A stretch of 51,740 bases of DNA from Citrobacter sp. 18056. Lineage in GTDB: Bacteria; Pseudomonadota; Gammaproteobacteria; Enterobacterales; Enterobacteriaceae. The stretch covers positions 1-51,740 of the forward strand of contig CACSJR010000024.1 of the NCBI GenBank assembly GCA_902706235.1. Reading direction: 5' to 3'. Position numbers and translations under genes: made by a program. How positions within the stretch are numbered: the stretch's first letter is position 1; the number at the start of each line of letters is the position of its first letter. Positions 34,868-43,499 of the stretch are shown here, piece by piece. The notes under the pieces were generated by a model. It saw only the letters and a list, made by a program, of their open reading frames with translations. It searched no databases and was not told the DNA's origin.

Positions 34868-35854
34868 TTAATGTACGGCGCGATATGAACTTACAGCCGG
34901 ATTGCTTAAGCGAGGGTGCAGTGCATCGATAAGTACAACATTCAGTTGAGTGCCTGCAGCCAGCCACGGCATCCACACTTTACGGGCAGCATCGATCCGC
35001 GCCTGTATGCCATCGCTATCGTTGGCCAACTCGTGAGAAATTTTTATTGCCAGCGTGCCATCTATCTTCCAGCTATTCTTCGCTGAAATATATGGCAGGA
35101 TTAGCCAGCTGTGATCGGCACTTTTATGGCTAATGACCATCCGTTCGTTATTGGCTGTGATAACCAGGAGTTCACTGGCATCAATGCTGTCGTTAAAGCC
35201 GATGACCGGGAAACCCTGCACAAAAGTAACAGTGCCGCTTTCCTCCATGCCATTGCTTAACTGAGTGTAAGTATGGCGTCCATTTAACCAGCCATCATGC
35301 TCACAACGATTCGACTCATTTTTCGGAATAAAAAATGCGGAGGTTTCATCCTGCCAGAAAGTACGTAAACGACACCCTCCCAACAGCATAAACTCTTGCC
35401 ACTGAGTACGGTCAGCGGCCGGAGAGAGTACCTCTGCGTTACTTTCCGGTAAGAGTAATACTGGCTCTGCTACCGGTTGTGGCGTCGGATCTGTTGTTCC
35501 ATCGGATACCTCCAATGCCCATTTGTTACTTTTTTCCGCACTGCCCTGCGCAATTCTTCCCTTGCTGGCATCCACCAGCGTCCAGTTCACTTTTTTCAGG
35601 CTGGTGCACTGATGCGCCAGCAACATTCCCAGACGTGGCATAAAATCATTCAGCACAGTGACATTTTTGTTCCCGTTGGCCACAATTCGCAGTGCCAATT
35701 CGTTAGCACACCAACTCTGTGGTGTATTGTTCTTTATGTCATCTATCCAGACATCCAACTTTTGCGAAGGCGATTGCACAATACGGTAGTTTCCTGCCTG
35801 CACAGCACTGGTTGCGACCAGCAGTGTCGCTCCTATTAATAACCAAAATTTCAT
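34868..35854 (-). CDS. tagO: T6SS-associated periplasmic protein TagO (VasI-like)
   Basis: The 328-residue precursor has a signal peptide (MKFWLLIGATLLVATSAVQA). VasI/TagO-type features include SWCANELALRIVANGNKNVT (about 47-66), WTLVDASKGRIAQGSA and SNRCEHDGWLNGRHTYTQLS in the middle. The function in secretion is not settled, but the gene is regularly found with pppA and tagH. It starts 21 bp after pppA and is followed 10 bp later by tagJ. Confidence 0.82.
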   Translation of the reverse strand: MKFWLLIGATLLVATSAVQAGNYRIVQSPSQKLDVWIDDIKNNTPQSWCANELALRIVANGNKNVTVLNDFMPRLGMLLAHQCTSLKKVNWTLVDASKGRIAQGSAEKSNKWALEVSDGTTDPTPQPVAEPVLLLPESNAEVLSPAADRTQWQEFMLLGGCRLRTFWQDETSAFFIPKNESNRCEHDGWLNGRHTYTQLSNGMEESGTVTFVQGFPVIGFNDSIDASELLVITANNERMVISHKSADHSWLILPYISAKNSWKIDGTLAIKISHELANDSDGIQARIDAARKVWMPWLAAGTQLNVVLIDALHPRLSNPAVSSYRAVH

Positions 35855-35875
35855 AAAAACCTTTGTCTACCTGTA

Positions 35876-36670
35876 TCAATCCTGTGAGGGAAAAAACTGA
35901 GCTGTGTCTGAGAGTGAATGCAATAACGTCGCCTCTTCCGGACTCCCCATCCATACGGCAACGGCACTGTAGTTATCTTGTGATAGCTGGGTTGCATTGT
36001 TGTTTTTTTGGATAATCTGATTCATCAGGGCTAACCACTCCTGCGGGGTATTCACCATCTGCAGAGATAATTTTATTTGTGCCTCATCCACGCAGTGCCA
36101 GAAACCATCCGTGCAGAGCAAAAATGCATCGCCATCTTCTATCGGCACGACATCGCTATAACTGGCCTCCGCACCTCCGCTATCCATACCCAGCGCCCGG
36201 TACAGGAGGTTGCTGTTTATTTCATCCGTCTGGTGCCCGGCATCTTTCATCTGCTGTACCAGACTGTGATCAGTCGTGACATGGTAGAGCCAGCCACGAC
36301 GAAACAAATACAGGCGACTATCACCAGCATGTGCCCAGTAAGCCAACTTGTAGTCACGATCAATAAAGAGGCTAATGAGAGTCGTTCCCATGCGGTGATA
36401 ATCAGGCATAACTCGCTGTTCATTGAGGATTGCGTGATTTGCCTCCTGTACGTATTCGCGAATAGCCTGCGCATTGAGATGGCGATTGCCTTCAAAGCGT
36501 GCCAGGATCGCATTTCTCGCCAATTCCGCCGCCAGATCCCCACCAGGGAGACCGGCAACACCGTCACATACAACAAAACAGGCGGCGCGATCGCCGACAG
36601 TTTCTCCCGTTTGATCCTGATTGCTGGCACGGGTTCCTTGACAGGAAAGAGAAGCAGTAGTTATCTCCAT
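35876..36670 (-). CDS. pppA: T6SS PP2C-type phosphatase PppA
   Basis: The 264-residue protein has PP2C motifs: RASNQDQTGE near 14-23, VVCDGVAGLPGGDLAAEL at 33-50, WAHAGDSRLYLFRRG and LLCTDGFWHCVD. The Asp residues in QDQ, CDG and TDG are the expected metal ligands. It reverses PpkA phosphorylation of the FHA protein and so silences the T6SS. Its ATG overlaps the tagH stop by one base (TAATG), indicating coupled translation with its likely substrate. Confidence 0.93.
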   Translation of the reverse strand: MEITTASLSCQGTRASNQDQTGETVGDRAACFVVCDGVAGLPGGDLAAELARNAILARFEGNRHLNAQAIREYVQEANHAILNEQRVMPDYHRMGTTLISLFIDRDYKLAYWAHAGDSRLYLFRRGWLYHVTTDHSLVQQMKDAGHQTDEINSNLLYRALGMDSGGAEASYSDVVPIEDGDAFLLCTDGFWHCVDEAQIKLSLQMVNTPQEWLALMNQIIQKNNNATQLSQDNYSAVAVWMGSPEEATLLHSLSDTAQFFPSQD

Positions 36671-38484
36671 TATTCTTCCGATCCGCTTTGTGAGTCTTTG
36701 TACTGATTCACTTCCATGTCATAGGCATAGAGGAATGCTTCGCCGAACAAGGTATGGAAATCATCTTCAATTTCGCCCGCGGTTTCACCGTAGGTTCGAA
36801 TAAAATGCTCCCATAACGCCGCTTTGCGGTTGGCTGGAAGCGACAGACGGGAAGTGCTACCATTACGCTTTGCCTCTTCCTCCAGGTGTGCCGGATTGAA
36901 GGATTGCAGTATGGCGGCAATGATGGCGCGGATACCGGAAATCATCCCTAATTGGTGCGCCTGTAAATCGATTAATGCATCGCGCACGGATTTTTTGGGC
37001 GGCATGAAACCAGGCATCCTCGTACCAAACATCTGCATCAGCACAGTTTTACCTGATGGAAGCAGTTTGAACGGGTTATTAGCGTCATCCAGTACCATGG
37101 TCATATCAGCCTTGACACCGCGTTTTAGTATTGAACGGGAGGAAAGCAATGCAACCGTCCCCTGGGAAAACATGCTTAGCATTTGCCCAAGCTGGTACAT
37201 GTTTTCGCGGTCAAACTGAGGTGCTGACTGCATATCGTTAAGTCCCATGCCATCCAGCAAAGCGTCGAACAACTCTCCCTGAAGAACCTCACCACTACCA
37301 CTGGCAGGCTGTTCCTGAGTTGCTGTCGTGAATGCTGCGCTTTTTACCGGATCGATCCGTAAACGACCTTTAGATGACTGCGTGGGTTGACGCACTACTG
37401 CCTGCGGCGTAGGCAACCTGACGCCCGCTAAATCCCGTTTTTCTTGCTGGGAGACGTGTCTCTTGAATGTGTCCTCAATGCCATGGATATCAACGGTTTT
37501 GTGTTCGTCCAGCGATGGTTGTGGTGCCTTAAACAGTGGTGATGCTGAAGTGGTATCAGATTTGACAGGGGATTTTTCTGCGGGTAATTCTTCGGACGCA
37601 GTCAAAGCATCCACTGACGTGAGTGGGGCCCCCCCCATCAAACCAAGGGGATCGTCATTACGCGCAGCTTTGACCAGCGAGCGAGAACCAAATAATGCCA
37701 GGGGATCCAGTTCCTCTTCCGATTCCGCCTTAACAGGATCGGTCGGAGATTCCGTCTGTAACAGCAATGCCGTTGGCGTAGCATCGGCAAAAATATTGTC
37801 AGTACTAAATGGCGTATCTTCACTGAATAGCTCGTCTGTTTGGACCCCTTGTCGCGCAAACAACAGCTCACTACGATTAAATATCGCCAACGGGTCTTCC
37901 GGATTGCGTTCCTGGGCTTTCGGCTCGTTAAAAGGGTCGCTCACCTCTATCGTCTGCGGCGCTTCCCGATGACTGGAGATACTGTCGGAAATGGAAAATT
38001 CCTGCAGCAGGTTATCCCAGATTTCAGAAGGAACTGCCGTAATCTTAGCGGGCCCCTTTTCCGGTACTTCCTCTTCGACCTGTTCTGCAACTTTGGCAAG
38101 CGGAATCTGTTGCTCTCTTCCTGAAGATTGCATACTGGCAGCTATACCGTTTATCTGCGGCTCATCCTGAATCAAGTAGCTAACCTCAATACGATACTCA
38201 TCAATACTCAGGATGTCGCCATCCTGGAGTTCGACCTGACGGCCTCGTTCTAACGGAATATCGTTTAACACTACCTGAGTAACGTTGCCACGATTAGTGA
38301 TCCGACATTCGCCGCTCTCAGCGATGTGAACAATCACCTGCAGGCGAGAAATTGCGCGGTCGTTGTCAGGCAGCACAAGGTTATTATCGGTGCCGCGCCC
38401 AATGGTGCCACCCGGGGCGTAAAAATCGCAGCTGCATTGGGGTGGTTGATGATCGGCTTTGGCCGAAATAATCGTGAATCGCAT
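36670..38484 (-). CDS. tagH: T6SS FHA-domain protein TagH (Fha)
   Basis: The 604-residue protein has an N-terminal FHA domain (about 5-105) with GGTIGRGTDNNLVLPDND, ISRLQVIV and TNRGNVTQVVLNDIPL. A long low-complexity acidic linker (about 110-385) follows, then the C-terminal TagH domain with QLGQMLSMFSQGTVALLSSR and GFMPPKKSVRDALIDLQAHQ. It is the phospho-threonine switch acted on by PpkA and PppA. It is separated from hcp by 356 bp containing a repeat element and hairpin, so it may depend on readthrough from hcp or on its own promoter. Confidence 0.92.
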   Translation of the reverse strand: MRFTIISAKADHQPPQCSCDFYAPGGTIGRGTDNNLVLPDNDRAISRLQVIVHIAESGECRITNRGNVTQVVLNDIPLERGRQVELQDGDILSIDEYRIEVSYLIQDEPQINGIAASMQSSGREQQIPLAKVAEQVEEEVPEKGPAKITAVPSEIWDNLLQEFSISDSISSHREAPQTIEVSDPFNEPKAQERNPEDPLAIFNRSELLFARQGVQTDELFSEDTPFSTDNIFADATPTALLLQTESPTDPVKAESEEELDPLALFGSRSLVKAARNDDPLGLMGGAPLTSVDALTASEELPAEKSPVKSDTTSASPLFKAPQPSLDEHKTVDIHGIEDTFKRHVSQQEKRDLAGVRLPTPQAVVRQPTQSSKGRLRIDPVKSAAFTTATQEQPASGSGEVLQGELFDALLDGMGLNDMQSAPQFDRENMYQLGQMLSMFSQGTVALLSSRSILKRGVKADMTMVLDDANNPFKLLPSGKTVLMQMFGTRMPGFMPPKKSVRDALIDLQAHQLGMISGIRAIIAAILQSFNPAHLEEEAKRNGSTSRLSLPANRKAALWEHFIRTYGETAGEIEDDFHTLFGEAFLYAYDMEVNQYKDSQSGSEE

Positions 38485-38662
38485 AGCGTATTCCTGCTGG
38501 TAAAATTAGCTCTCAAACGTTGCCGTTCTGCTAGTAAGAACAGCAACGTTTGCGAACAAAATAAATTTCAGGCGTCACGATGTTCCTTGTTAATATAAAT
38601 CACTTTCACATCCAGCCCAAAATAATATAATGCTGCATTGTCGATACAGAAAATAAAGTATT

Positions 38663-38801
38663 TATACCCGTCGCCATTCAAGTTGCAGGGTATATACCCA
38701 AGTAACTTCAAGATGCAAATTCCCGATGAGCTTACTCAAGTAAGTGCTTCAGGTGAATGAGAGCAGCTAGCAACCCTGCAACTTGAAGTATGACGGGTAT
38801 A
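38663..38801. repeat. Palindromic MITE-like intergenic repeat
   Basis: The 139-bp element begins TATACCCGTCGCCATTCAAG (38663 on) and ends with the near complement. The outer 28 nt of each side match at 24 positions (TATACCCGTC, then TTCAAGTTGCAGGG). Similar TATACCCGTCATACTTCAAG repeats are known to me from enterobacterial intergenic regions. It sits in the tagH-hcp gap and will form a large stem in the RNA. It is not an ERIC sequence. Outside it, 38485-38662 is AT-rich and without a visible gene. Confidence 0.75.
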
Positions 38802-38822
38802 GACCGGGGATACTCCCCGGTC
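38802..38822 (-). terminator. GC-rich hairpin just after hcp
   Basis: GACCGGGGA (38802-38810) and TCCCCGGTC (38814-38822) form a perfect 9-bp stem with a 3-nt loop, 18 bp after the hcp stop on the minus strand. It is followed by the palindromic repeat rather than a T-run. It probably stabilises the hcp mRNA 3' end or attenuates transcription into tagH, which would help make Hcp in excess. Confidence 0.6.
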
Positions 38823-38840
38823 AGGAGGAAGCGTAAAAAA

Positions 38841-39323
38841 TTATGCTTCTTTGTTTTCTTTTATATTCCAGCCAGCACTACTTTCAGCGCCTTTGCCGCC
38901 AGCGGAGGTCTGCTCCCAGTACTGATGTTTCACTTTCGCCGCCTGGAAGGCATAGGCTACACCGATGGTGTCGCCGTTATCTGCCCCTGTGTATTGCAAA
39001 GAGGTCACCAGAACATCTTCCAGAGTAATACGCGAATATTCAACTTGTTGCCCCCCCGCTTTGCAGACGGAAAGTTCAACTTTGGTCAAGTGCTTACCAC
39101 TGGAACAGTGCTTAAGAACCGCTGTCGTTGATTTATCAATCAGCGCATTAACGTGCAGGTCATTAAAGTTCACTTTGCCTGCACCGCCGCCGCCGCCAAC
39201 GCTCATATTACCCGGCTGGGAAGCGCCCCATGAGAATGAGGTAATATCTGTCCAGCCAGTGTGGTTAGAATCTTTCGATTCACCTGTAACACCTTCTATT
39301 TTCAGGAACATATCAATAGCCAT
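38841..39323 (-). CDS. hcp: T6SS tube protein Hcp (TssD)
   Basis: The 160-residue protein has the Hcp opening MAIDMFLKIEGVTGES, the segment DITSFSWGASQPGNMS (about 25-40), HVNALIDKSTTAVLKHCSSG and KVELSVCKAGG. Hexameric Hcp rings stack to form the secreted inner tube. The ATG at 39323 is preferred over 39332 because GAGTG lies upstream and it gives the conserved MAIDMF start. Gaps of 324 bp before and 356 bp after, with hairpins on both sides, mark it as a separately controlled gene within the locus. Confidence 0.95.
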   Translation of the reverse strand: MAIDMFLKIEGVTGESKDSNHTGWTDITSFSWGASQPGNMSVGGGGGAGKVNFNDLHVNALIDKSTTAVLKHCSSGKHLTKVELSVCKAGGQQVEYSRITLEDVLVTSLQYTGADNGDTIGVAYAFQAAKVKHQYWEQTSAGGKGAESSAGWNIKENKEA

Positions 39324-39647
39324 ATTATTCACTCTTTATTTACGATAATTATCACTTTCGAAAAAACATTTACATAGCAAACAGGAAAGCACGGGGCTAA
39401 ATATAACCATCCATATTTTACTTTTGCCTCGTATCAAATAGCAGCCTATTTGATTTTTTGAACACATCTTTCTGCTTTAACAGAAAGATGATATTTCATA
39501 CAACGGTATGTCAGTGAGCATTATTAATTATTACGAACTATCCTGAGGCCTGGTGCGATCAGGATTGCCAATTAATAGCTGAGTAACTAATCTAATTCAT
39601 CTCTGAGGGAGAGGCGTAAACAATCGCACATAACCCGGCCACATAGC
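39324..39647. promoter_or_regulatory. tssC-hcp intergenic region with hairpins
   Basis: This 324-bp gap has no gene. It has a 10-bp perfect inverted repeat, CATCTTTCTG (39465-39474) with CAGAAAGATG (39481-39490). A second hairpin is ATCAAATAG (39433-39441) with CTATTTGAT (39446-39454), which on the plus strand is followed by six T. The first may end or process the tssB-tssC transcript. The hcp promoter should lie between 39430 and 39340 on the minus strand, but no box set stands out. No sigma-54 GG-N10-GC element was seen. Confidence 0.5.
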
Positions 39648-41147
39648 TTATGCCTCGTTTGATTTCAATGAGGGCAATTTAGATACCAATCGCAGAGAAA
39701 CGGTCAGACCTTCCAGCTGATAATGCGGGCGCAGGAAGAATTTCGCTGTATAGTAGCCAGGGTTGTCTTCGATCTCCGCCACCTGCACCTCTGCTGCAGC
39801 CAGAGGTTTCCGTGCCTTCGTTTCCTGCGACGAGTTTGCCGGATCGCCATCGACGTAGTTCATTACCCAGTCATTTAACCAACGTTCCATATCATCGCGC
39901 TCACGAAATGAACCGATTTTGTCGCGTACGATACATTTCAGATAATGCGCAAATCGACAACAGGCAAAGAGATACGGCAGGCGTGATGCCAGACGAGCAT
40001 TAGCCGTTGCATCGGCATCGTGATATTCCGCAGGTTTCTGTAACGACTGCGCGCCAATAAATGCGGCGAAGTCAGAATTTTTTCGGTGAATCAGTGGCAT
40101 AAAACCATTTTTTGCCAGTTCGGCTTCACGACGATCGCTAATGGCTATCTCCGTCGGGCATTTCATATCGACGCCACCATCATCGCTTGGGAAAGTGTGG
40201 CAAGGCAGGTTTTCCACTGCACCACCGGATTCCACGCCACGAATGGAAGTACACCAACCGTACTCTTTAAATGAACGATTGATATTGGCCGCCATTGCAT
40301 ACGCTGAATTCGCCCAAGCGTAATTGGTGTGATCAGCGCCATCGGTTTGTTCTTCAAAATCAAAACTATCAACCGGATTGGTACGAATACCATATGGCAG
40401 ACGTGACAGAAAGCGCGGCATCACCAGCCCCAGATAACGAGCATCTTCAGATTCACGTAAAGAACGCCATGCTGCATATTCTGTATTCTGGAAAATTTTT
40501 GTCAGATCACGCGGATTGGCAAGTTCCTGCCAGGATTCCATTTGCATAACGCCAGGCGAGGTACCTGTGATAAACGGACAGTGCGCTGCTGAACCAATAC
40601 GCGCCATTTCGCTAAGAAGTTCGACATCCTGCGGTCCATGGTCAAAATAATAATCGCCGACGATACAACCGAACGGCTCACCACCGAATTGGCCATACTC
40701 CTGCTCGTAGATCTTTTTAAAGATAGGGCTTTGATCCCAGCCAACACCTTTATAACGCTTAAGGGTACGGCTCAACTCCTGCTTCGAGATGCTCATAAAA
40801 CGAATTTTTAGCATCTCATCGGTTTCACTATTGTTGACGAGATAGCTCAATCCTCGCCACGCACTTTCCAGTTTCTGAAACTCTTCATGGTGAATAATTT
40901 GATTCACCTGTCGGGATAGCTGCTCATCAATCCCGGCAATCAGATTCTGAATGGTGCGATAAGTATCATTAGAGAATGTAACAGTATTCTCCAGCGCCTG
41001 CTGTGCAAGTGTTTTTACTGCACTTTCTACCGCAGAACGTGCCTGATCAGTTTTTGGCCGAAACTCTTTATTCAGCAGTGCGCTGAATTCATCCTGACTG
41101 AACGCCTGGGCAGACTGCTGCTCATGTTGCTGAGTAGTATTATTCAT
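39648..41147 (-). CDS. tssC: T6SS sheath protein TssC (VipB)
   Basis: The 499-residue protein has TssC landmarks: LIAGIDEQLSRQVNQIIHHE near 68-87, then FQKLESAWRGLSYLVNNSET, FGCIVGDYYFDHGPQDVELL near 157-176, and LPCHTFPSDDGGVD. The C-terminus (GYYTAKFFLRPHYQLEGLTV) is the conserved sheath end that exchanges strands with TssB. It begins 3 bp after tssB. Length is normal. Confidence 0.96.
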   Translation of the reverse strand: MNNTTQQHEQQSAQAFSQDEFSALLNKEFRPKTDQARSAVESAVKTLAQQALENTVTFSNDTYRTIQNLIAGIDEQLSRQVNQIIHHEEFQKLESAWRGLSYLVNNSETDEMLKIRFMSISKQELSRTLKRYKGVGWDQSPIFKKIYEQEYGQFGGEPFGCIVGDYYFDHGPQDVELLSEMARIGSAAHCPFITGTSPGVMQMESWQELANPRDLTKIFQNTEYAAWRSLRESEDARYLGLVMPRFLSRLPYGIRTNPVDSFDFEEQTDGADHTNYAWANSAYAMAANINRSFKEYGWCTSIRGVESGGAVENLPCHTFPSDDGGVDMKCPTEIAISDRREAELAKNGFMPLIHRKNSDFAAFIGAQSLQKPAEYHDADATANARLASRLPYLFACCRFAHYLKCIVRDKIGSFRERDDMERWLNDWVMNYVDGDPANSSQETKARKPLAAAEVQVAEIEDNPGYYTAKFFLRPHYQLEGLTVSLRLVSKLPSLKSNEA

Positions 41148-41150
41148 CCA

Positions 41151-41675
41151 TTACTCCTCGCTACCTTTTACACTGTCATCTTGTTTGGATATCTGGCTCA
41201 GGGATTTGAGCAGGGTCGGATCCTGTAAAATTTTGGCGATCAGATCTTCTGCGCCATTTTTACCATCCATATAAGTCAGTAGATTGGAAAGCTGGGTTCG
41301 GGCATCAAGCAGCTTATTTAACGGTTCGACCTTGCGAGCAACTGCATCAGGCAGAAAGTCATCCATGCTATCGAACGTTAAATCAACATTCAGCTTCCCT
41401 TCCTCGGTCAACGTATTATCGACCTGAAAGGCGACGCGTGGCTTCAGGGCTTTCATTCGTTCGTCGAAATTATCAATATCGATGTCAAGGAACTTACGCT
41501 CATCCACTGCTGCTTGGTTTTCTATGGGTTTGCCGACCAGATCAGCCATTACCCCCATAACAAACGGAAGCTGGATTTTGCGTTCAGCCCCATAAACTTC
41601 CACGTCGTATTCGATTTGTACCCGGGGAGCACGGTTACGTGCGATAAATTTCTGCCCACTCTTACTCATTGCCAT
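41151..41675 (-). CDS. tssB: T6SS sheath protein TssB (VipA)
   Basis: The product is 174 residues from the ATG at 41675, preferred because GGAG lies 6 bp upstream; an ATG at 41687 would add four residues and lacks that spacing. Conserved motifs are VQIEYDVEVYGAERKIQLPF (19-38), FLDIDIDNFDERMKALKPRV (about 60-80) and LLTYMDGKNGAEDLI near the end. TssB and TssC build the contractile sheath. Confidence 0.95.
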   Translation of the reverse strand: MAMSKSGQKFIARNRAPRVQIEYDVEVYGAERKIQLPFVMGVMADLVGKPIENQAAVDERKFLDIDIDNFDERMKALKPRVAFQVDNTLTEEGKLNVDLTFDSMDDFLPDAVARKVEPLNKLLDARTQLSNLLTYMDGKNGAEDLIAKILQDPTLLKSLSQISKQDDSVKGSEE

Positions 41676-41750
41676 GATGTTCTCCATCGAAGATGCGCTA
41701 TCAAATGTCGCGAATCAGGTCTGATGCCTGTCATAAAAATGTCCAGGCCG

Positions 41751-42764
41751 TCACTCCCGACGTCCAATAATATTTTCCAGTTGAGAGAGGCTCTCAGGTG
41801 CCAGGTCGCGAATAATGTCCATAAAATCAAGTTTGATAAGCCGCTGTACCCGCTCTATTAGCAACGGCGCCGGATGGCTCGGTTCATACTGAACAAAATA
41901 TTGTTTAGTTTTTTCCAACATCAATTGTGCGTCTGCACGTGTGATTATTTGAGCACTGCGCCAGTCATCAGCGGATAGCATCTTCGGCCCTGCAGTGATT
42001 GTATTATGTTCATTCACGTCACTCTCTTCATTGAGTCGCTGAAAGGTCGAAATATCAGTCACCTGGCAGGCATTCGCAACCAGTCTGACGGTTTTCTGCA
42101 GCTGTTCCATTTCCGGAGCGCTACTTTCTCCAAGATAGTCCACCAACATTTCCCGGACCGTTTGCAGACGTTCATGGATGACCAGGATAGCCTGGATGCC
42201 AGGCTGGTCTCCCTGCGATAATTCATCAATCAGCCGCGGACGCCCCCCGGGGTAATCACCACATTCTGTCTTGCTGCCATCAAGCAGCATTTGCGCATCG
42301 CGTAGCGTTAATTCATCGCTATTACTGCGCAGGAGTGCTGCGTTGCGCAGCGCGGTGGTTAGCTCAGATTTATCGCTCAGTCCCGCCAGTGCATTAATGC
42401 GGTAAATTGGGTCGGTTTCACCAAACTCCTCCAGCTGCGGATACAGTTGCTGCCAGTACAACGACAACGCCTGTTGTACCAGTAAAAGACCATCAGCATA
42501 CCCCATCAACCCCCTGCGCTTAGTCCAGGCATGAGTTAAGGCCAACATGACACGCAGATCCTTTGTCCGCTGAAGCAGACCTAACGCCAGTTTTTCTACC
42601 TGGGTCCAGTCCGCAGGCTCTGCTGGAATAATAGTATCGCCAAATTGTTGTTCGCCTTTACCTTGCGTAGCCTGCTCCATGGCCTGAAAATCGGCATCAT
42701 ATTCCAGGTTTTCACCACAAGGGTGTTCCGGTGTCACCGGCATGAGAAAATCATTAAGATTCAT
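41751..42764 (-). CDS. tssA: T6SS cap/assembly protein TssA
   Basis: The 337-residue protein has the ImpA_N region: PVTPEHPCGENLEYDADFQA at 9-28, DWTQVEKLALGLLQRTKDLR near 52-71 and LALTHAWTKRRGLMGYADGL. The C-terminal half is helical and includes RADAQLMLEKTKQYFVQYEP and PSHPAPLLIERVQRL, typical of short TssA proteins. TssA coordinates tube and sheath polymerisation. It lies 11 bp after tagF, and 75 bp before tssB. Confidence 0.92.
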   Translation of the reverse strand: MNLNDFLMPVTPEHPCGENLEYDADFQAMEQATQGKGEQQFGDTIIPAEPADWTQVEKLALGLLQRTKDLRVMLALTHAWTKRRGLMGYADGLLLVQQALSLYWQQLYPQLEEFGETDPIYRINALAGLSDKSELTTALRNAALLRSNSDELTLRDAQMLLDGSKTECGDYPGGRPRLIDELSQGDQPGIQAILVIHERLQTVREMLVDYLGESSAPEMEQLQKTVRLVANACQVTDISTFQRLNEESDVNEHNTITAGPKMLSADDWRSAQIITRADAQLMLEKTKQYFVQYEPSHPAPLLIERVQRLIKLDFMDIIRDLAPESLSQLENIIGRRE

Positions 42765-42775
42765 TACTTACCCGC

Positions 42776-43483
42776 TTAATCAAACATAGGTGGATAGAGA
42801 CCATGGCGCCCTGGCCTTGCCCCACCGGCAGGGTCGAATAATAGCGTGAAGAGTTGACCTGTCAGGTTACCGCTATGCACATGAGTATAAAGAGGATATC
42901 CATCTCCCCGATTGGTCCACCAAAAACTGGTTTGTCTCTGCGGATCAAAACACTCGGCAGCTTGCGGCCAACCGAGGGTATTATGCTCATCCTGTTCATA
43001 GCCAATCACATCGAGGATCTCAGAACGTTTTTCCGGCTCGACACTTTGGGGGACCGGTATGGACAGTAGCAACGAATCTAATTGTTCAGCAGAGAAGCCG
43101 TTTTGCACCGCATGGAGCAGCGTGCGCCCTACCCGTTGATACCAGTCACCCGCGTGTGCCAAAAACTGCGGCGACCAGTCCACTGGATTAAACGCTATTT
43201 GCGCACAAACAGGGTACTGACGTCCCACTCTGTCACGACCAGGGATAAGACAGCCCACCTGCACCATCTGCCCACTGAGCATAGGGGGAACGGCAAAATT
43301 CCATACTGGCGCGTTGCCAAACTGCCGCTCGCCACTTCGTTGTTGTTCCTGTTGCCAGGCCAGCAAACCAACCTGGAACCATTGCGACCACTGTTGTATT
43401 AATATGTCCGGGAATCGACGCTGTAAAAAATCACCAGTACTGGGCAATTTCCCATACCAGCTCATCGCGGGAGAGAGATTCAT
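42776..43483 (-). CDS. tagF: T6SS regulator TagF (ImpM/SciT family)
   Basis: The 235-residue protein starts at 43483 (MNLSPAMSWYGKLPSTGDF), which is the usual TagF opening. A longer in-frame extension to 43585 overlaps tssM and is unlikely. The family features GKLPSTGDFLQRRFP, PVWNFAVPPMLSG and LIPGRDRVGRQYPV are present. TagF represses T6SS assembly post-translationally, partly through the FHA protein. Here it is a separate gene not fused to PppA. It lies 16 bp after tssM. Confidence 0.9.
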   Translation of the reverse strand: MNLSPAMSWYGKLPSTGDFLQRRFPDILIQQWSQWFQVGLLAWQQEQQRSGERQFGNAPVWNFAVPPMLSGQMVQVGCLIPGRDRVGRQYPVCAQIAFNPVDWSPQFLAHAGDWYQRVGRTLLHAVQNGFSAEQLDSLLLSIPVPQSVEPEKRSEILDVIGYEQDEHNTLGWPQAAECFDPQRQTSFWWTNRGDGYPLYTHVHSGNLTGQLFTLLFDPAGGARPGRHGLYPPMFD

Positions 43484-43499
43484 TCGGCAATCCTTGCTG

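Noticed and set aside
38663..38801. ERIC element or attachment site
   Set aside because: The ends (TATACCCGTC) do not match ERIC, no integrase or tRNA is near, and the symmetry fits a palindromic intergenic repeat.
39324..39430. Sigma-54 promoter for hcp
   Set aside because: T6SS hcp genes are sometimes sigma-54 dependent, but no GG-N10-GC element with adequate flanks was found in the leader.
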